Assembly (NCBI GenBank): GCA_003427395.1 | Contig: BFEA01000144.1 | Location: 300,948 to 340,462 of the forward strand | Source of the DNA: Chara braunii | Taxonomy: Eukaryota; Streptophyta; Charophyceae; Charales; Characeae | Length of the DNA: 39,515 nucleotides | Direction of reading: 5' to 3' | Shown: in pieces, positions 19,923 through 30,970 of the stretch | How the letters are laid out: every line of letters begins with the position of its first letter | Numbering within the stretch: the stretch's first letter is position 1 | Made by a program: the position numbers and the translations under genes | Notes under the pieces: model-generated | What the model was told of the DNA's origin: nothing | Database searches by the model: none | Seen by the model: only the letters and a program-made list of their open reading frames with translations

Positions 19923-20030
19923 AAAAAAAAAAAAGGTCGGGGGGCTGGGTAGTGGGTGAGGATGGTCAATCAATCAATCAATCAATCAATTAATCAATTA
20001 TGAAAAATGAAAAAATATATCCAATCGAAT
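18895..20030. repeat. Cluster of (TGAT)n/(CAAT)n foldback modules
   Basis: A repeated module: a (TGAT)n tract, TTAAAA-rich A run, then G-rich AGG-T-GGGGG-CTGGGCA-GTGAGGATGG, then (CAAT)n, A-rich run, and AATTGAATCGACTGATTCG-like words, then T-run and (TGAT)n again. The left version CAGCCCCCCGGACC near 18958 is the inverse of the right versions near 19239, 19427 and 19935. Long TGAT tracts lie at about 19123-19220 and 19840-19922. Four single N bases occur at 19857, 19865, 19873 and 19879. The (CAAT)n and (TGAT)n arms are complementary and could form long hairpins. Confidence 0.85.
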
Positions 20031-20528
20031 CGACTTCTCGTGCTTCCTTGATTTCCTTCTGTCCTCCCATTTTTCTTTTGTTATTTTTTTATATATCCTC
20101 CGAAATCCGATTGGGAAAGTGAAACTCTTATCAAACAATTTGCACAACCCTTCGTTTGTTGTCCTTTTCTCCCTCTCTGCCTACGATATTTAGGACGACT
20201 CACAGGTGGTGCAAAATGGTGAACGAGGGGGACCAAGGAGGAGGGGCTCAATTCCTACACCCATGAACTATTGAAACATGAACCTCAATTCCAAAGGAGA
20301 TGAAAACAGATAAATGAAATATATGAATCACATCGGATCATTTAGTTACTTTATCAAACAACCAATAATTAATCAGCCAATAAATTCAAAAATTGATTGA
20401 TTAATCAATCACTAAATCGATCAATCAATCCATGATCAGTTTCATAATTCTTTGACGCACAACCTGATTTCGATTATGGTCATCATTGTCAGAATGACGT
20501 GTGACAAAAAAAGGATATGGCACTTCTA
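20031..20528. other. Gene-free AT-rich stretch
   Basis: Unassigned DNA with scattered CAATCAAT and TGATTGAT words near 20395-20435, apparently decayed parts of the neighbouring foldback cluster. No coding signal. Confidence 0.45.
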
Positions 20529-21047
20529 CAACAGAAAAAATTCCCAGAATTAAATAATCATTCTATAGTAAAATTACATTCTAAATTTTAAATTTTCATT
20601 CTATCTTAAAAAATGTCATTCCAATTTTAAAATTTTCCGTCTTACTTGAAAACTTTCCTTCTAAAAATGGGGTATCCCTTCTTATTTGAACTACATGCTA
20701 GAGATGAAACGAAAGTCTGGATGAGTTCATGAAATATTTTAATTGGACTGTCATTCTAAGTAAGGATTTTTAGTCATAAATACGTTAATCCAATCTAAAT
20801 TAGAAGATTTTTGTTGTAATAGAATTAAAGTTTAATTAAAATATTTCATAAACTCGTCCAGACTTTCATTCCATCTACAAATAGATGTAGTTGGAAGGGG
20901 AAACTCATTTTTAGATGGGAACTTATCAAATAAAACTGAAAATTTTAGAATTGGATAAACATTGGAATGATAATTTATAAATATGAAGGATTTTTTTTTT
21001 ATGGAATGTTTTTTCAACTTTCTTTTCTCGTGGAATTTTTTCTGCTG
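20529..21047 (+). mobile_element. Foldback MITE, copy 4 (best-preserved left end)
   Basis: This 519-bp copy starts CAACAGAAAAAATTCCCAG and ends TGGAATTTTTTCTGCTG, near-perfect inverted ends. TA flanks both sides, which could be a 2-bp target duplication. Inside, an arm near 20705-20760 (AGTCTGGATGAGTTCATGAA) is inverted near 20820-20872 (AACTCGTCCAGACTTTCATT), so the interior folds back on itself. It is noncoding and would need a transposase supplied in trans. Confidence 0.93.
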
Positions 21048-21739
21048 TAACTGACCTACCTCAGTTCTACATGAATGAAATGTCTCAATTGCATAGGGTC
21101 GGTTATGGTATGGCCGCGTTTTCTGAAATAATAGACGAGAAATAATAAAAAAAACAATTGTCAATGATCAATTTGACAATTTTTAACGATTTTTCACACT
21201 CTTTGATATACAAAGAAGGTAGTCGAAACAACGAGGAAAGGTGGGGGCAGGAGAGGGTGGTCATGAGGCAGGAGGAGGAAGAACAACAATGGCTAGAGTA
21301 CGAGATAGCATTACAATGCAGTAGGGGAACGTCACATCTGATACAAAATGGATTGTTGGAAGATAAGGGGGATAGCAAGTGGCAATCGGAAACACTGATC
21401 AACAAACCAACCAACCAACCAATCAATCAATCAATCAATCAAGTTACCTGCAGTTCCGACTATTTTTTACAGTCGGCCTTAATTTTGATGACCGTGAAGT
21501 TCTTAATCCAACTTAGTGCCACGCGTGAATACGTTTCACCCCCCCTCCCCCCACAAAAAAAGTCACAACAAGTGAACGAGTTCTTGTGCAGTCATCAATG
21601 GGTATCCCTTGTTGACGAGTAACATTCCGTCCTGGGCAACAACGCCCACCTGAACATCATTGAATATTCAAATTTTAAAATTTTGCCACATCAACGCTAA
21701 TGATATTTTTTTGAGTTTTTTCTTTAATTTATTCGTGAA
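21048..21739. other. Gene-free stretch with short (CCAA)n(CAAT)n
   Basis: A frame at 21158-21622 stays open but shows no domain and contains a low-complexity Pro-Thr-Asn/Gln-Ser part from a CCAA/CAAT repeat at about 21403-21441. Otherwise nothing is recognised. Confidence 0.45.
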
Positions 21740-21749
21740 GCATCTCACC

Positions 21750-22106
21750 TGTGTAGCATCATGTTCGGGTTCGGTAACCGACCCGAACGTTCGCGACCAA
21801 ATGCGAAAGGAGCGGTGAAACCCTCCGAACGCAAACATAAAAATATATTTAAAAAAAAAAAGTTCTCAGAAATATCTGAAAACAACATATGTTGTGTATA
21901 ATAATAATATAAACAACTTTTGCTTGGGAGGTATGTTCAAACTCGTAACCAGACTCGAGTGAAAAATAAAAAATTGAAAAAGATAATTTTTTTTTCCTTT
22001 TTTTTCTTAATATGTTCGGTCGAATACGTTCGGGAGGCGTTTGGTCGAACAGCTGAACATGTTCGGACGTTAAGAAAAACTCCAAACATGTTCGGTGTGC
22101 TACACA
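21750..22106. mobile_element. GTTCG-rich foldback element, possible MULE-type MITE
   Basis: A 357-bp segment starts TGTGTAGCATC and ends GTGCTACACA (9-bp inverted TGTGTAGCA ends). Its arms share inverted words: GCGACCAAATGCG and CCTCCGAACG near 21797-21830 pair with CGTTCGGGAGGCGTTTGGTCG near 22029-22048. Flanks GCATCTCACC (21740-21749) and GCATCTAACC (22107-22116) would be a 9-10 bp target duplication with one mismatch, the size seen with Mutator-like elements. It lies next to a gypsy RT piece. Caveat: the left flank also resembles sequence after the poly-T at 12605, so the true left end may be further out. Confidence 0.6.
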
Positions 22107-22139
22107 GCATCTAACCAATATGATGCCAATACCCATACC

Positions 22140-22790
22140 CGGTTGTTGATGCCAACACAAATTTGACACCAATATCCTTCAGCACAAGCAAGGCCTATTT
22201 CACATAGTCCACATGGTGCTCGTAAGCTTTGGAAAAGACCAAAATATCATTCATGCACATAATCACGCAAAAATTGATTAGAGGTTTGGTTAGTCGGTTC
22301 TTCTTAATGAACTCTGAAAAGGCCATGTCAATGGCCAGGGCGTTGCAGATTCTCATTGGGCACCTCACTCACTTCCACGTGCCTTAAAACAAGATAAATG
22401 CGGTTTCGGGGCGGTCTTGCGGTCTCACATCGATATGGTGAAAACTGTGTCGGCTATCGAACTTTGATAAGACTTTGGCAGATCCAATGACGTCTAGAAG
22501 ATCGTTGATTCGGGGCAAGGGGTAAACATCTCTTACCTTAATGGCTTTTAACTTTCGGTAGTCCCTACAAATACGGACGACCACATTTCGTTTTGGAACA
22601 ATGACATTTCGTGTCATAGTCCCAACGATGGTTCCACCCAACCGAGGGGATTGAACTTGTATACCCAGCCGAGCGTCAGTTGGAGCTCCTTCGAGGAGTA
22701 ACGATACAGTCGACAAGGGATCAACGCATGATCACCAGTGTCGATTGTATGCTCTCAAGCGATTTGGTGGGTTAGTCCGATATCATGGTC
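22140..22790 (-). pseudogene. Ty3/gypsy reverse transcriptase fragment (gypsy-B)
   Basis: The minus strand reads IVPKRNVVVRICRDYRKLKA, then VYPLPRINDLLDVIGSAK (about 22470-22525) and LSKFDSRHSFHHIDV, the RT entry blocks with the first catalytic Asp. After a frameshift near 22385 it gives RCPMRICNALAIDMAF and CMNDILVFSKAYEHHV (about 22214-22261), the YMDD box with Cys and Asn substitutions. It stops about 40 bp from the foldback element at 21750-22106, which probably inserted here or caused its truncation. It is a different, better-kept sequence than gypsy-A. Its gag and protease could be those at 29150-31200 on the same strand, 6 kb away. Confidence 0.9.
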
Positions 22791-23639
22791 ATGGATGCTA
22801 ACCGGCTAAGGATATGTCTGTAGCACCTTAACAAAGAGGTAACAGTACTCGACACTCACATGAACTAACCGTCGAAGTAACGGTGGGTAACTTCGTGATT
22901 TCCTTCGGGGGCAACAAAAAAAAAGTGAAAATTTTTTAAATTATGGTCAAGCTCAAAGCAACATTCATATGCGAGTTCGACAACCTAACCTTCACCCCGT
23001 CATGGACTGCACCGCAAAATTGTTCTCTTCACGTCTCGGGTGCTCGCAATGGTCCCTTGGTGATAACTCTAACTCAAAGGCGTGTTGCAATCGATCGGTG
23101 TCGTACACAGTAATGCCTCCTCCCCCTCCCTCCCTCCCCACCGTGGCTTACTTCCTTGTCTGCCCTCCCGCTCCCTCTTTTGCACATGTTAATCACATGG
23201 CCATCATCCGTATACTTTTGCCTTGACAGTGCGTGGTACAGAAAGTGACCATGCAGTCCATTGATAAAAGAGAGCACAAGTAGGGGTAATAGAAATAGGA
23301 ACACCACAACAACAAAAAATGCACAAAAAGGGAAATCGAAGGGGCCCATGTGTGATGCTTTGTTACCACTGAATGGTATGGAGTCAATGAAGAAATTAAA
23401 AAGAATGGTAGAGGACCAATGGTGCCCTTAACTTTACAAAGTAATGACGATGAGTGAAACTAAGTCAAAAAAATGATAGGCGAAGTGTTGTCCGAAAAGT
23501 TAAGGGAGTTGCAACTAGCAACAATCGTAGATGATGAGGGGTTGTTCCCCTCACGTGGAAATAAAAAAGACATGAGATTGCGATAGTACATGGCGACGTG
23601 CTCCGAGCAAATGGCTGAAGGACAATGTAATCGATATGT
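22791..23639. other. Gene-free stretch, nothing recognised
   Basis: Mixed-composition DNA with a pyrimidine-rich portion near 23115-23180 and an A-rich portion near 23300-23330. The right end, 23440-23640, may already belong to the coding-like relic that follows. No conserved motif found. Confidence 0.35.
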
Positions 23640-24560
23640 ACCTGCAGTTATGTTGAACATTCATAAAGAGCGCATGACGATAGACTGCACACATGCACAA
23701 GTTTTTGACACCCAAATGTCCTCATCGATACAAAAGTATCCGTAGTGAAAAGAGGATGGAGAACAGGATAAAAAAACGACCTGAACAACTCCATCGACTG
23801 TGTGACTAACTGTGGATAGCACCGGTGGCCATGATTCATGTGAATATATTGTCCATCGGATATTACTTGTAATCATGAATATGCAAAACTTTTTCATAGA
23901 CTTGCGAGATAAAAGTGTCGGAAAACGACCTGTCGACATTATTGTGGACTCCGATAAAGGAGGCGAAAACATAAAAAAAATGTTGTACAAACATTTTTGT
24001 GGCACAATTACTTTAGCAAGACATACAAACAAGGTGGATTGACTTAAGGCGTGTTTATCAAATCATGAACGACATATAAAGACCTCTTAGGTCTACATCT
24101 TCTCCACCGAACTGTTCACAACTAAAATATAATAATGACTTTAGTGTTTATGTGTGTTGCTTTACAGGGAGTACTAGATAAAACAACTTGCAAAGATGGA
24201 TGCATGGACCATTATCACCCCGCAAAACATTGTCAAAGTTATAGACAACACCGAGGTGACGAACAACACAGTTCAACAATTTTGTGAGTCAATGATGAAC
24301 CGCTTCACACACAATGACTGTGTTGTCATCACAAAAGGTTACAACAACGCAACGGTTAGCGAAATTGGCAAAATATTTAGAGACCTCATTGTCAACAAAA
24401 CTGACATTTCAAATACTTCAAACGTGAATGCGTGAACATCAACGGGACAGAGAGCAGTCACTGGTGCGCGCTATGTTACCTTTAGTTTGAAGAAGGGGCG
24501 TGTAAATATCACCCACTAGTGATGATTTTCCCCCCCACATGTGTCGAGAATTCTGTAACA
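23640..24560 (+). pseudogene. Unidentified eroded coding-like region
   Basis: Several plus-strand frames have normal protein composition but are cut by stops and shifts: VGKRPVDIIVDSDKGGENIK (about 23918-23977), IITPQNIVKVIDNTEVTNN (about 24211-24267), and, in another frame, SSHWCALCYL, stop, FEEGACKYHP (about 24456-24518). The last holds W-C-x2-C followed by C-x2-H, suggesting a small zinc-binding site. I cannot name the family. It may be a dead host gene or a transposon protein. Codon frames change at least twice. Confidence 0.35.
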
Positions 24561-24588
24561 TCGACATGACGCATAAATGTTGACCATC

Positions 24589-24589
<1 letters not shown>

Positions 24590-24674
<85 letters not shown>
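24590..24674. repeat. (AG)n microsatellite
   Basis: About 85 bases of AG with one AAAG interruption near 24610. The poly Ser-Leu frame on the other strand is an artefact of the repeat. Confidence 0.95.
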
Positions 24675-24679
<5 letters not shown>

Positions 24680-24837
24680 TGTTAGGATTGCAGTCGCAGG
24701 ATGATGTCCAACATGTATAACAAATTTGACTGCAAAGTAAATATTATGAAAGATATTTATCTTATGTGTTATATCATATAATGTGTACGTGAAAAAAATA
24801 TATTCCAAAGATCTCAATGTCCTATTTGGAATGATAA

Positions 24838-24952
<115 letters not shown>

Positions 24953-25096
24953 TAAGAGCATTTAGGGAGGGGGCTAAACGGGAAGGGGGAAGGGGTGGGA
25001 AGGGTTATTCTGGTTTTGGGTTTCAAGGACCATGTACTTCTACTTAATCTAAGATGTTTATTGTTAAAATTATGATTTTAGAAGGAACGTCATAAT

Positions 25097-26062
25097 GTCT
25101 CTGAGACATAGGTACAAGGATGTGTGCAGGTCCCTGAAGGCAGACAAGAAGAAAGACTTGTTAAATAAAAAGTCGAAGGCGGAGAAGAAAAAAAACTCAC
25201 AAACGCAATTTAAAAAACGAGAGTGACAAGAACAAGAGAGAGTGGAAGGAGAAGGCAAGTAGTGAGAATGCGCTCATCCCTGTGCCGTCTACAAGGAAGG
25301 CGAAAGAATTGTCTAATCGTCACTAATCACCAAATGTTGAAGACAGATTGAGGTTATTCGTAGCAGCGAATCGTGTGTGAGCAGTGATTACAGAGTGGAA
25401 CTGCATAATGACAACAGTACGGAGGAAAATAACATGTCAATTGCACCATTGGTTCAGGACAAAGAAGGGTACGACTCTTCTTCGTTCACACCAGATGGAT
25501 CACCAACTTGTGACACAGAACAAGATGTAGTCAGAAATGACAGAGTAGAACACGTAGAGATGAAGTAACAATGATCCGCGGGGTGTACCTCCTTTCAAGA
25601 CTGCTGCAACATAGGTTTACCAAATGAGACGCGACGACATAAACCTCGGTGTCACATTGCAACAGTACTAACATGGTAAACTAATGCAAAATAGAGCAAA
25701 GGTCGAAGACGAATAAGACGAAAAACCAATTTGAGAAATTGGCAGCAAAACAAACACGATATAGCGACATTCATGTGTAGTCGCAACACGGTCATGAACT
25801 TCTCTATTTTCAAACTCGATCGTGCAACGTCCGTTGCAGTAAAGGTCGTTTATTGTATCGTGCAAGACTGTCAACTGTACAGTGTAACACAGAGCGGGAG
25901 AAAACCTTCATCGGTGATGATTTCGAGTTTAAATTCATTGAGTCGTGTCGTGAAATTATGAGTGATGCTGATATACAAAGAGAAGGTTTATTTGCAAAGT
26001 CATTTTGTGATTATGTTCAGTTACTAAGACTATTATACAAACTCGTTAGTAAAACCAACTAA
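25097..26062 (+). pseudogene. Unidentified Lys-rich coding-like region
   Basis: A 44-codon frame starts at 25097 (MSLRHRYKDVCRSLKADKKK) and stops at 25229. A one-base shift at that stop gives SDKNKREWKEKASSENALIP in the next frame, and a further shift gives SSDYRVELHNDNSTEENN (25377-25568). Another frame from about 25853 reads EFKFIESCREIMSDADIQRE and ends with a Leu-rich SFCDYVQLLRLLYKL peptide at 26062. The pieces read like one former protein with a basic N terminus and acidic middle, broken by indels. No family recognised. An intron-containing gene is possible, but I see no convincing GT-AG set. Confidence 0.35.
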
Positions 26063-26272
26063 CGATTACAGGTAGGGGAGTAGGTGGTGTGGGATCTTAC
26101 GTCAGCTGCTAGTGAAATAAATATAGAAGGACAATTAAATTTATGTATTCTAAAAACTGGTCCAGGAATGTTAGTGTCAGTACCTCGCATTGCCCGGGGA
26201 CTTAAATACAAGAGACAAAATTGAATTTCTTTTACTTTATCACTGCTCAACTTTATAAGGGGGGAGAGAGAG

Positions 26273-26309
<37 letters not shown>

Positions 26310-26385
26310 NNNNNNNNNNNNNNNNNNNNNNNNNNNNNNNNNNNNAAAAAAAAAAAAAAAAAAAAAAAGAGAGAAAAAAAAAAAA
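26273..26385. repeat. Poly-A tract with a 36-N assembly gap
   Basis: A run of A from 26273 is interrupted by 36 N (26310-26345) and continues to 26385 with a short GAGAG interruption. The gap lies wholly inside the homopolymer, so the true length is unknown. The poly-Lys frame across it is meaningless. Confidence 0.95.
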
Positions 26386-26878
26386 CATGATTATGACATC
26401 GTCAACTTCATAAAATGGCAAGAAACATGTACTCACGATTGCCATATGTGTTTTATAAAATTTTAATATTCGTATAATTGCAATGTCCCATACAAGTGGA
26501 TTTTCAGCCAATAGTTATTTGTTATACACGACATTTTTAATTTTTAATTTTTTATACATTTGCAGTGTCCAACGTGTTGCGGAGTCTTCCAACGCAGTTA
26601 TTTTGACGTTCATTTTATGGTTGTTTCATGCTGTGTGAAAAAAAAAAAACTCATAACTTGGTTTAAGAGAATAAAACATTCCTTTCTATTTTGTACATGC
26701 TTCCCTTCTATTCTGTACATGCATAATATATGAGAAACTTAACACAACGTTCCTTCAACTTAAATGATGACATCCAAAATATTAAGGACCGATACGATTG
26801 ATATGCCGCATGTACTGCAAGTTACCAACATCATCAAAAAATTGACAGTCAGTAGTGCTAGTCTTTTTTTTTTTATCA
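26386..26878. other. Gene-free AT-rich stretch
   Basis: AT-rich DNA with short frames and no motif. Poly-A (about 26638-26650) and poly-T (about 26863-26874) runs occur. The right end abuts MITE copy 5. Confidence 0.45.
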
Positions 26879-27400
26879 CAACAAAAAAATTCCCATGGGA
26901 AATTAAAGTTGAAAAAACATTTCATAAAAAAAAAATCCTTCATATTTATAAATTATCATTCCAATGTTTTTCCAATTCTAAAATTTTCAATTTAATTTGA
27001 TAAGTTCCCGTCTAAACATGAGTTTTCCCTTCCAACAACATCTATTTGTTCAAGATGGAATGAAAGTCTGGACGAGTTTATGAAATGTTTTAATTAGACT
27101 TTCATTCTATTACAACAAATATCGTCTTATTTAGATTGGATTAACCTATTTATGACTGAAAATCCTTACTTGGAATGACAGTCCAATTAAAATATTTCAT
27201 GAACTCATCCAGACTCTCATTCCATCTCTAGCATGCAGTTCAAATAAAAAGGGATACCCCATTCTTAGAAGGAAAGTTTTCAAGTAAGACGGAAAATTTT
27301 AAAATTGGAATTACATTTTTTACGATGGAATGAAAATTTGAAATTTAGAATGTAATTTTACTCTAGAATGATTATTTAATTCTGGGAATTTTTTCTGTTG
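26879..27400 (-). mobile_element. Foldback MITE, copy 5 (inverted)
   Basis: A 522-bp copy in the opposite orientation to copies 1-4, starting CAACAAAAAAATTCCCATGG and ending CTGGGAATTTTTTCTGTTG. The internal inverted arms are present (AAAGTCTGGACGAGTTTATG near 27063; TCATGAACTCATCCAGACTC near 27198). It has no coding capacity. Confidence 0.92.
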
Positions 27401-28599
27401 TATTCTCTTGTCACGGTTACACCCCATAGACAACTGTATGAATATGGCGTTTTAACAATCAACGTCGTCATAAACATATTTGAAACCCAACACAACATGT
27501 AGTTCATGCTGACAACGAAAGTATTAGGGACCATCACTATTGCGTGTCACATGTACTCCAATCTGTTAACATCGTGACAAGATTGTCACCCACTAGTGTC
27601 GGTCCCCTTTCTTGCCACATTCTGTATACAAGTGTTATAAAGATATATTGTCTTAACCGTCATGTGTAGCACATGCCTTGTTTTGAATATAAAGACGAGT
27701 TTACGTATATCGTATGCACGCACAGAAGGTGATTTCTACGCACATTAAGACAGATGAACAGATGTGCGTATTTGAAGATAGTGATCATCATTGGAAAAAC
27801 TTAATGGCCTCGCTTTCATTTCACATACAATTCCTTACCAAATTGTAAACAACATCATGAACGTTTGCATCGTTGTTGACCTTCACTACTGCATGCCACA
27901 CCTGTGCGCAAGTGTGGAGATTTGTTTGCAATATGATCGACATGAGCTAAGGATAGTCGCATATCCCACCGTAGGTGAAGAGGTGTCAGGGGGGGACGAG
28001 GTTGGGACCATACATATAATAAGGAAGGCATGCAAAAGAGGAGGGTTGTAAAGCTGACTGTGGGGCTGTAGAGAAAGCACACAAAAAATGGACAAATTGA
28101 TGTCGTTTCAAGGTTCCACATAGTATACCTAGTGCGAGGAAGAATTCCAGCCGTCATGAAACACGTGGCAATGAAACCTTCGTACATGTCACGCCCTACC
28201 CTGCTACGTGATCCTAAGGAAGACCACCTTAATTGATAATACTATAAAATTCTCAACCAATACTGATGTGTTCAATTGTTGGTCCACAAATTTTATACAC
28301 GATTTCAACATGCATCCAACATATGGTCCAACAGTTGAATACCCTCAGTCATGTTCACCATATATCAGACAAACCATAATTTCCTTAACTTGTGGTGGAT
28401 CACATAACATATCGTTGATGTACAATATGTTAACACATTTTAAATAATTTACCTTATAACGTTACATACGACAAAAAAAGTTACACCTTTTCTGTTGAAA
28501 CTGTCGAACAAGGAGTTCTTAGTTTTTACAGAGAGTAGTATGACTATGAGTTGATGTTCAGATGAGGTTACCGGTTCCGTTTCGTACTCTTCCCAAACC
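27401..28599. other. Unassigned stretch
   Basis: No family recognised. The plus frame 27791-28051 has balanced composition (CMPHLCASVEICLQYDRHEL) and several Cys but no clear domain. The rest is AT-rich with stops in all frames. It may be a decayed gene or repeat. Confidence 0.35.
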
Positions 28600-29159
28600 T
28601 TGGTTGGCCCTTCAGCTCAGGGTTTGACTGAAAAAGCATCCAGGAGCTCGGTCGGGCCCCATTTTTGCAAAGGGGTGTGAGGTTGAAATGCTACCACATC
28701 CATAAGGAGCAAAGTCGCTTTGGCATCCGTAAGTAAGGGTAATGGAGACCTAAACAAAAGGTCGCAGAGGCCCTTGAGGTCAGTAAACCGGTCTGGGAGG
28801 ACGCTTGTATTAAAATATAGGGACGCTAGGGGTTTCAAAATGCTTAACTTAGTTCTTGTAGAGACCCTCCGTAATGGCTTACCCCTCGAGGTGGACGTAA
28901 AGGTTTGGAGGTAGTTGGCCTCCCTTCGCAAGACCCCTCAATATCGGGTTGGATCCCACCGGTTGAATGGATCTTGAATTCAGATAGGATATCGGCCTCG
29001 TACGTTTGGCTCATGGGGTCCCGATTTGTGAGGCGCTCCCATGTGTTCCAACGAGAAGTGTCAGATCATATTGATCCGACAAACTTCGCAGGAAATGGTG
29101 GGGACAGGCAGCATCCGCACTCACATGGCGACCCGCATCGAAATCGTTGGAGGTCCGGG

Positions 29160-29400
29160 TTACGCCGAGGTTAAAATGGTTTTCGAACTTTCAAAATGCA
29201 TTTGTGTACCAACTTCGCCTGCCACGGAATACAACACATCATATACCTGCACATCTAGGATGATCGTGCACAAGCAATGAACCCGTCCGACCCTTATGGG
29301 TACGTTAGCAACCCTTCCTTTATAATGAATGTCATCCTCGGTGTCAGACACATACAAGTCATCTAGTCGAAAAGGCTGAATCTGGCCTTCCCGACCCAAT
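29160..29400 (-). pseudogene. Possible gypsy-B protease C-terminal part
   Basis: A minus-strand frame includes VRHCL-like and LDVQVYDVLYSVAGEVGTQM peptides. The V-x-x-YDVL block followed by a Gly-containing turn resembles the end of retropepsins (YD-x-(L/I)-LG), where processing protease activity lies. The active-site D-(S/T)-G is not visible, so the call is tentative and rests partly on its place after gag. Confidence 0.4.
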
Positions 29401-30117
29401 CATTTCGTTGGTCCCCAAGAAAGTGCTACCTCCTGGTACGCCTATGATCTAGAATCAAGAATGGCAGGCAACGTGCTTCCTCACACTTCGTTGTCACAGT
29501 CGACGCTCTTCAAGCTGATCGGATGGACCCTTAGAAATTCATCAGGCTATCCATTGGTGGATTAGCGGCCTTGATCAGTTCAATGTGGGCCGTATCGGGA
29601 TGGTCTGAAATAGAGGGTTCACCCAAGAAGTTGCCCCTCAGGCACCGACGATCATCTTTCCATCCTCGGTTTTACTCCCTTTAAGCGGTCTTGAAACCGT
29701 CGTCGGCTTTTTAGAAACTGCTCTATCAACTTTTCATTGGCAGCCTCCGATATTTCCAATAGGTACGAAATGGGCATAGGGATCCGATGGCTCAGGGCGT
29801 TTGACATATCCTGAACGTCAATCAGACCGTCTTTATACTCAGACTCTTGAATCATATGGTCTTCGAACCCTGGTCTACAGGAAGTGAAATCACTTTCCTC
29901 CGTCATCTGTTGATGTGACGTATTACCCCTATGGTCCCTTGTCGAGCATGGCAACCGTCATGTTTTCCTCCTTCTCGATTTTGGATGTTGTGGGAGACGT
30001 GACATTTGTGACACTAGTGTCCAATACCGTAGCTGCTCTCCCTTGGTTCGTGGCCGAAGATGCACCTAACGGGATCTGGGAGGCCCTGACGCAGCTTGTC
30101 GGGTTCTGGGCCACGGG

Positions 30118-30162
30118 ACAGTCTTTGACCATGCGGCCCGGCTGGTTATCTTTGTAGCCTCG
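30118..30162 (-). pseudogene. Eroded CCHC zinc knuckle
   Basis: The minus strand reads RGYKDNQPGRMVKDCPVAQ. The spacing is that of a gag CCHC knuckle (C-x2-C-x4-H-x4-C) with only the last Cys kept; the other three ligands read Gly, Asp and Arg. In a live element the knuckle binds RNA. The substitutions mean this one could not hold zinc. Confidence 0.7.
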
Positions 30163-30599
30163 CATCGACTGTGTTTGAGCTGCAAAAGGGGTCGGTTGAG
30201 AAGCTGCACTAACTCCTGCAGCCATAGTCGCCTACTATTGTCTTTGAGCGGGCATGGTGACTCTCTGTTTCTGCCACTCCTGGAGGAAATCCGTCCAAGG
30301 GGTGACTACATTGGCGAGCTGGTTGACAACCTCCTTAATGAACTGCTCCTCAGATCCCAGGTTCGTGCCCCGTCTCGGTTGGAGGCCTGTTTAGCCGATC
30401 CCAACCCAAAGCAATCTTCGAACTTTTAAGTTGTGGCCGCAAAGGGTGGCGGCGGTTACACATAAGGTTGTCCTCATCGGACTCGAAATTGATGCCTACA
30501 TCATAATTCTCATTTCCATACTTAATAGTGAATTTAATTTGCTTGATCTTTAACAAGAGTTGTCGGTATCTCAGGGTGTTTCAGAAGAGGTAGCTCAAC

Positions 30600-30970
30600 C
30601 AAGGTATGGTTGATCAAACTACACTTCTTACAGATAAACTTCCGAAATCAGGGAGAAACAAGACCTCGGACGAAGCCCGCACGTATCATCTCCTCGTAGA
30701 CTCTGGAATGTTCTGCATGGTAGGTATAACTTTGTACATACTGGGCGAGAGTCTGCGAAGGTTGTTGCGTGTATTTCTTCATGAGGCACATACATTGCCC
30801 TGGGCTATATGATCGAAATGCTCAAGCAAACTGTTTAGAAAGCTCTGTTAGTTTTCGTAGTGGTTATGTTCATACCATTCAAAGGCAATGCCTGCTAATG
30901 GCACAGGGATACGTTCCCTGAGCAACTGGTTTGACCAACGCTGAACCCGTTAGGCAGACAACGAGGTACA
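30600..30970 (-). pseudogene. gypsy-B gag capsid-like domain
   Basis: The minus strand encodes RERIPVPLAGIAFEWYEHNH followed by QSFLNSLLEHF and RNTRNNLRRLSPSMYKVIPT. The A-x-x-W-x-x-x ... F-x-x-x-F ... L-x-x-L pattern is typical of the retrotransposon gag capsid domain that assembles the particle around element RNA. One stop falls where a Trp codon would be expected (NHYEN-stop-QSF), and shifts follow. The fragment lies upstream of the knuckle on the same strand, as in an intact gag. Confidence 0.7.

Noticed and set aside
18960-20000. CRISPR-like array
   Set aside because: Repeats are simple TGAT/CAAT tetranucleotides and foldback modules with no regular spacers or cas genes, in a eukaryotic context.
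23812-24435. TIR-type signalling domain or integrase fragment
   Set aside because: Some hydrophobic/acidic spacing looked suggestive, but no catalytic or signature residues line up in order.
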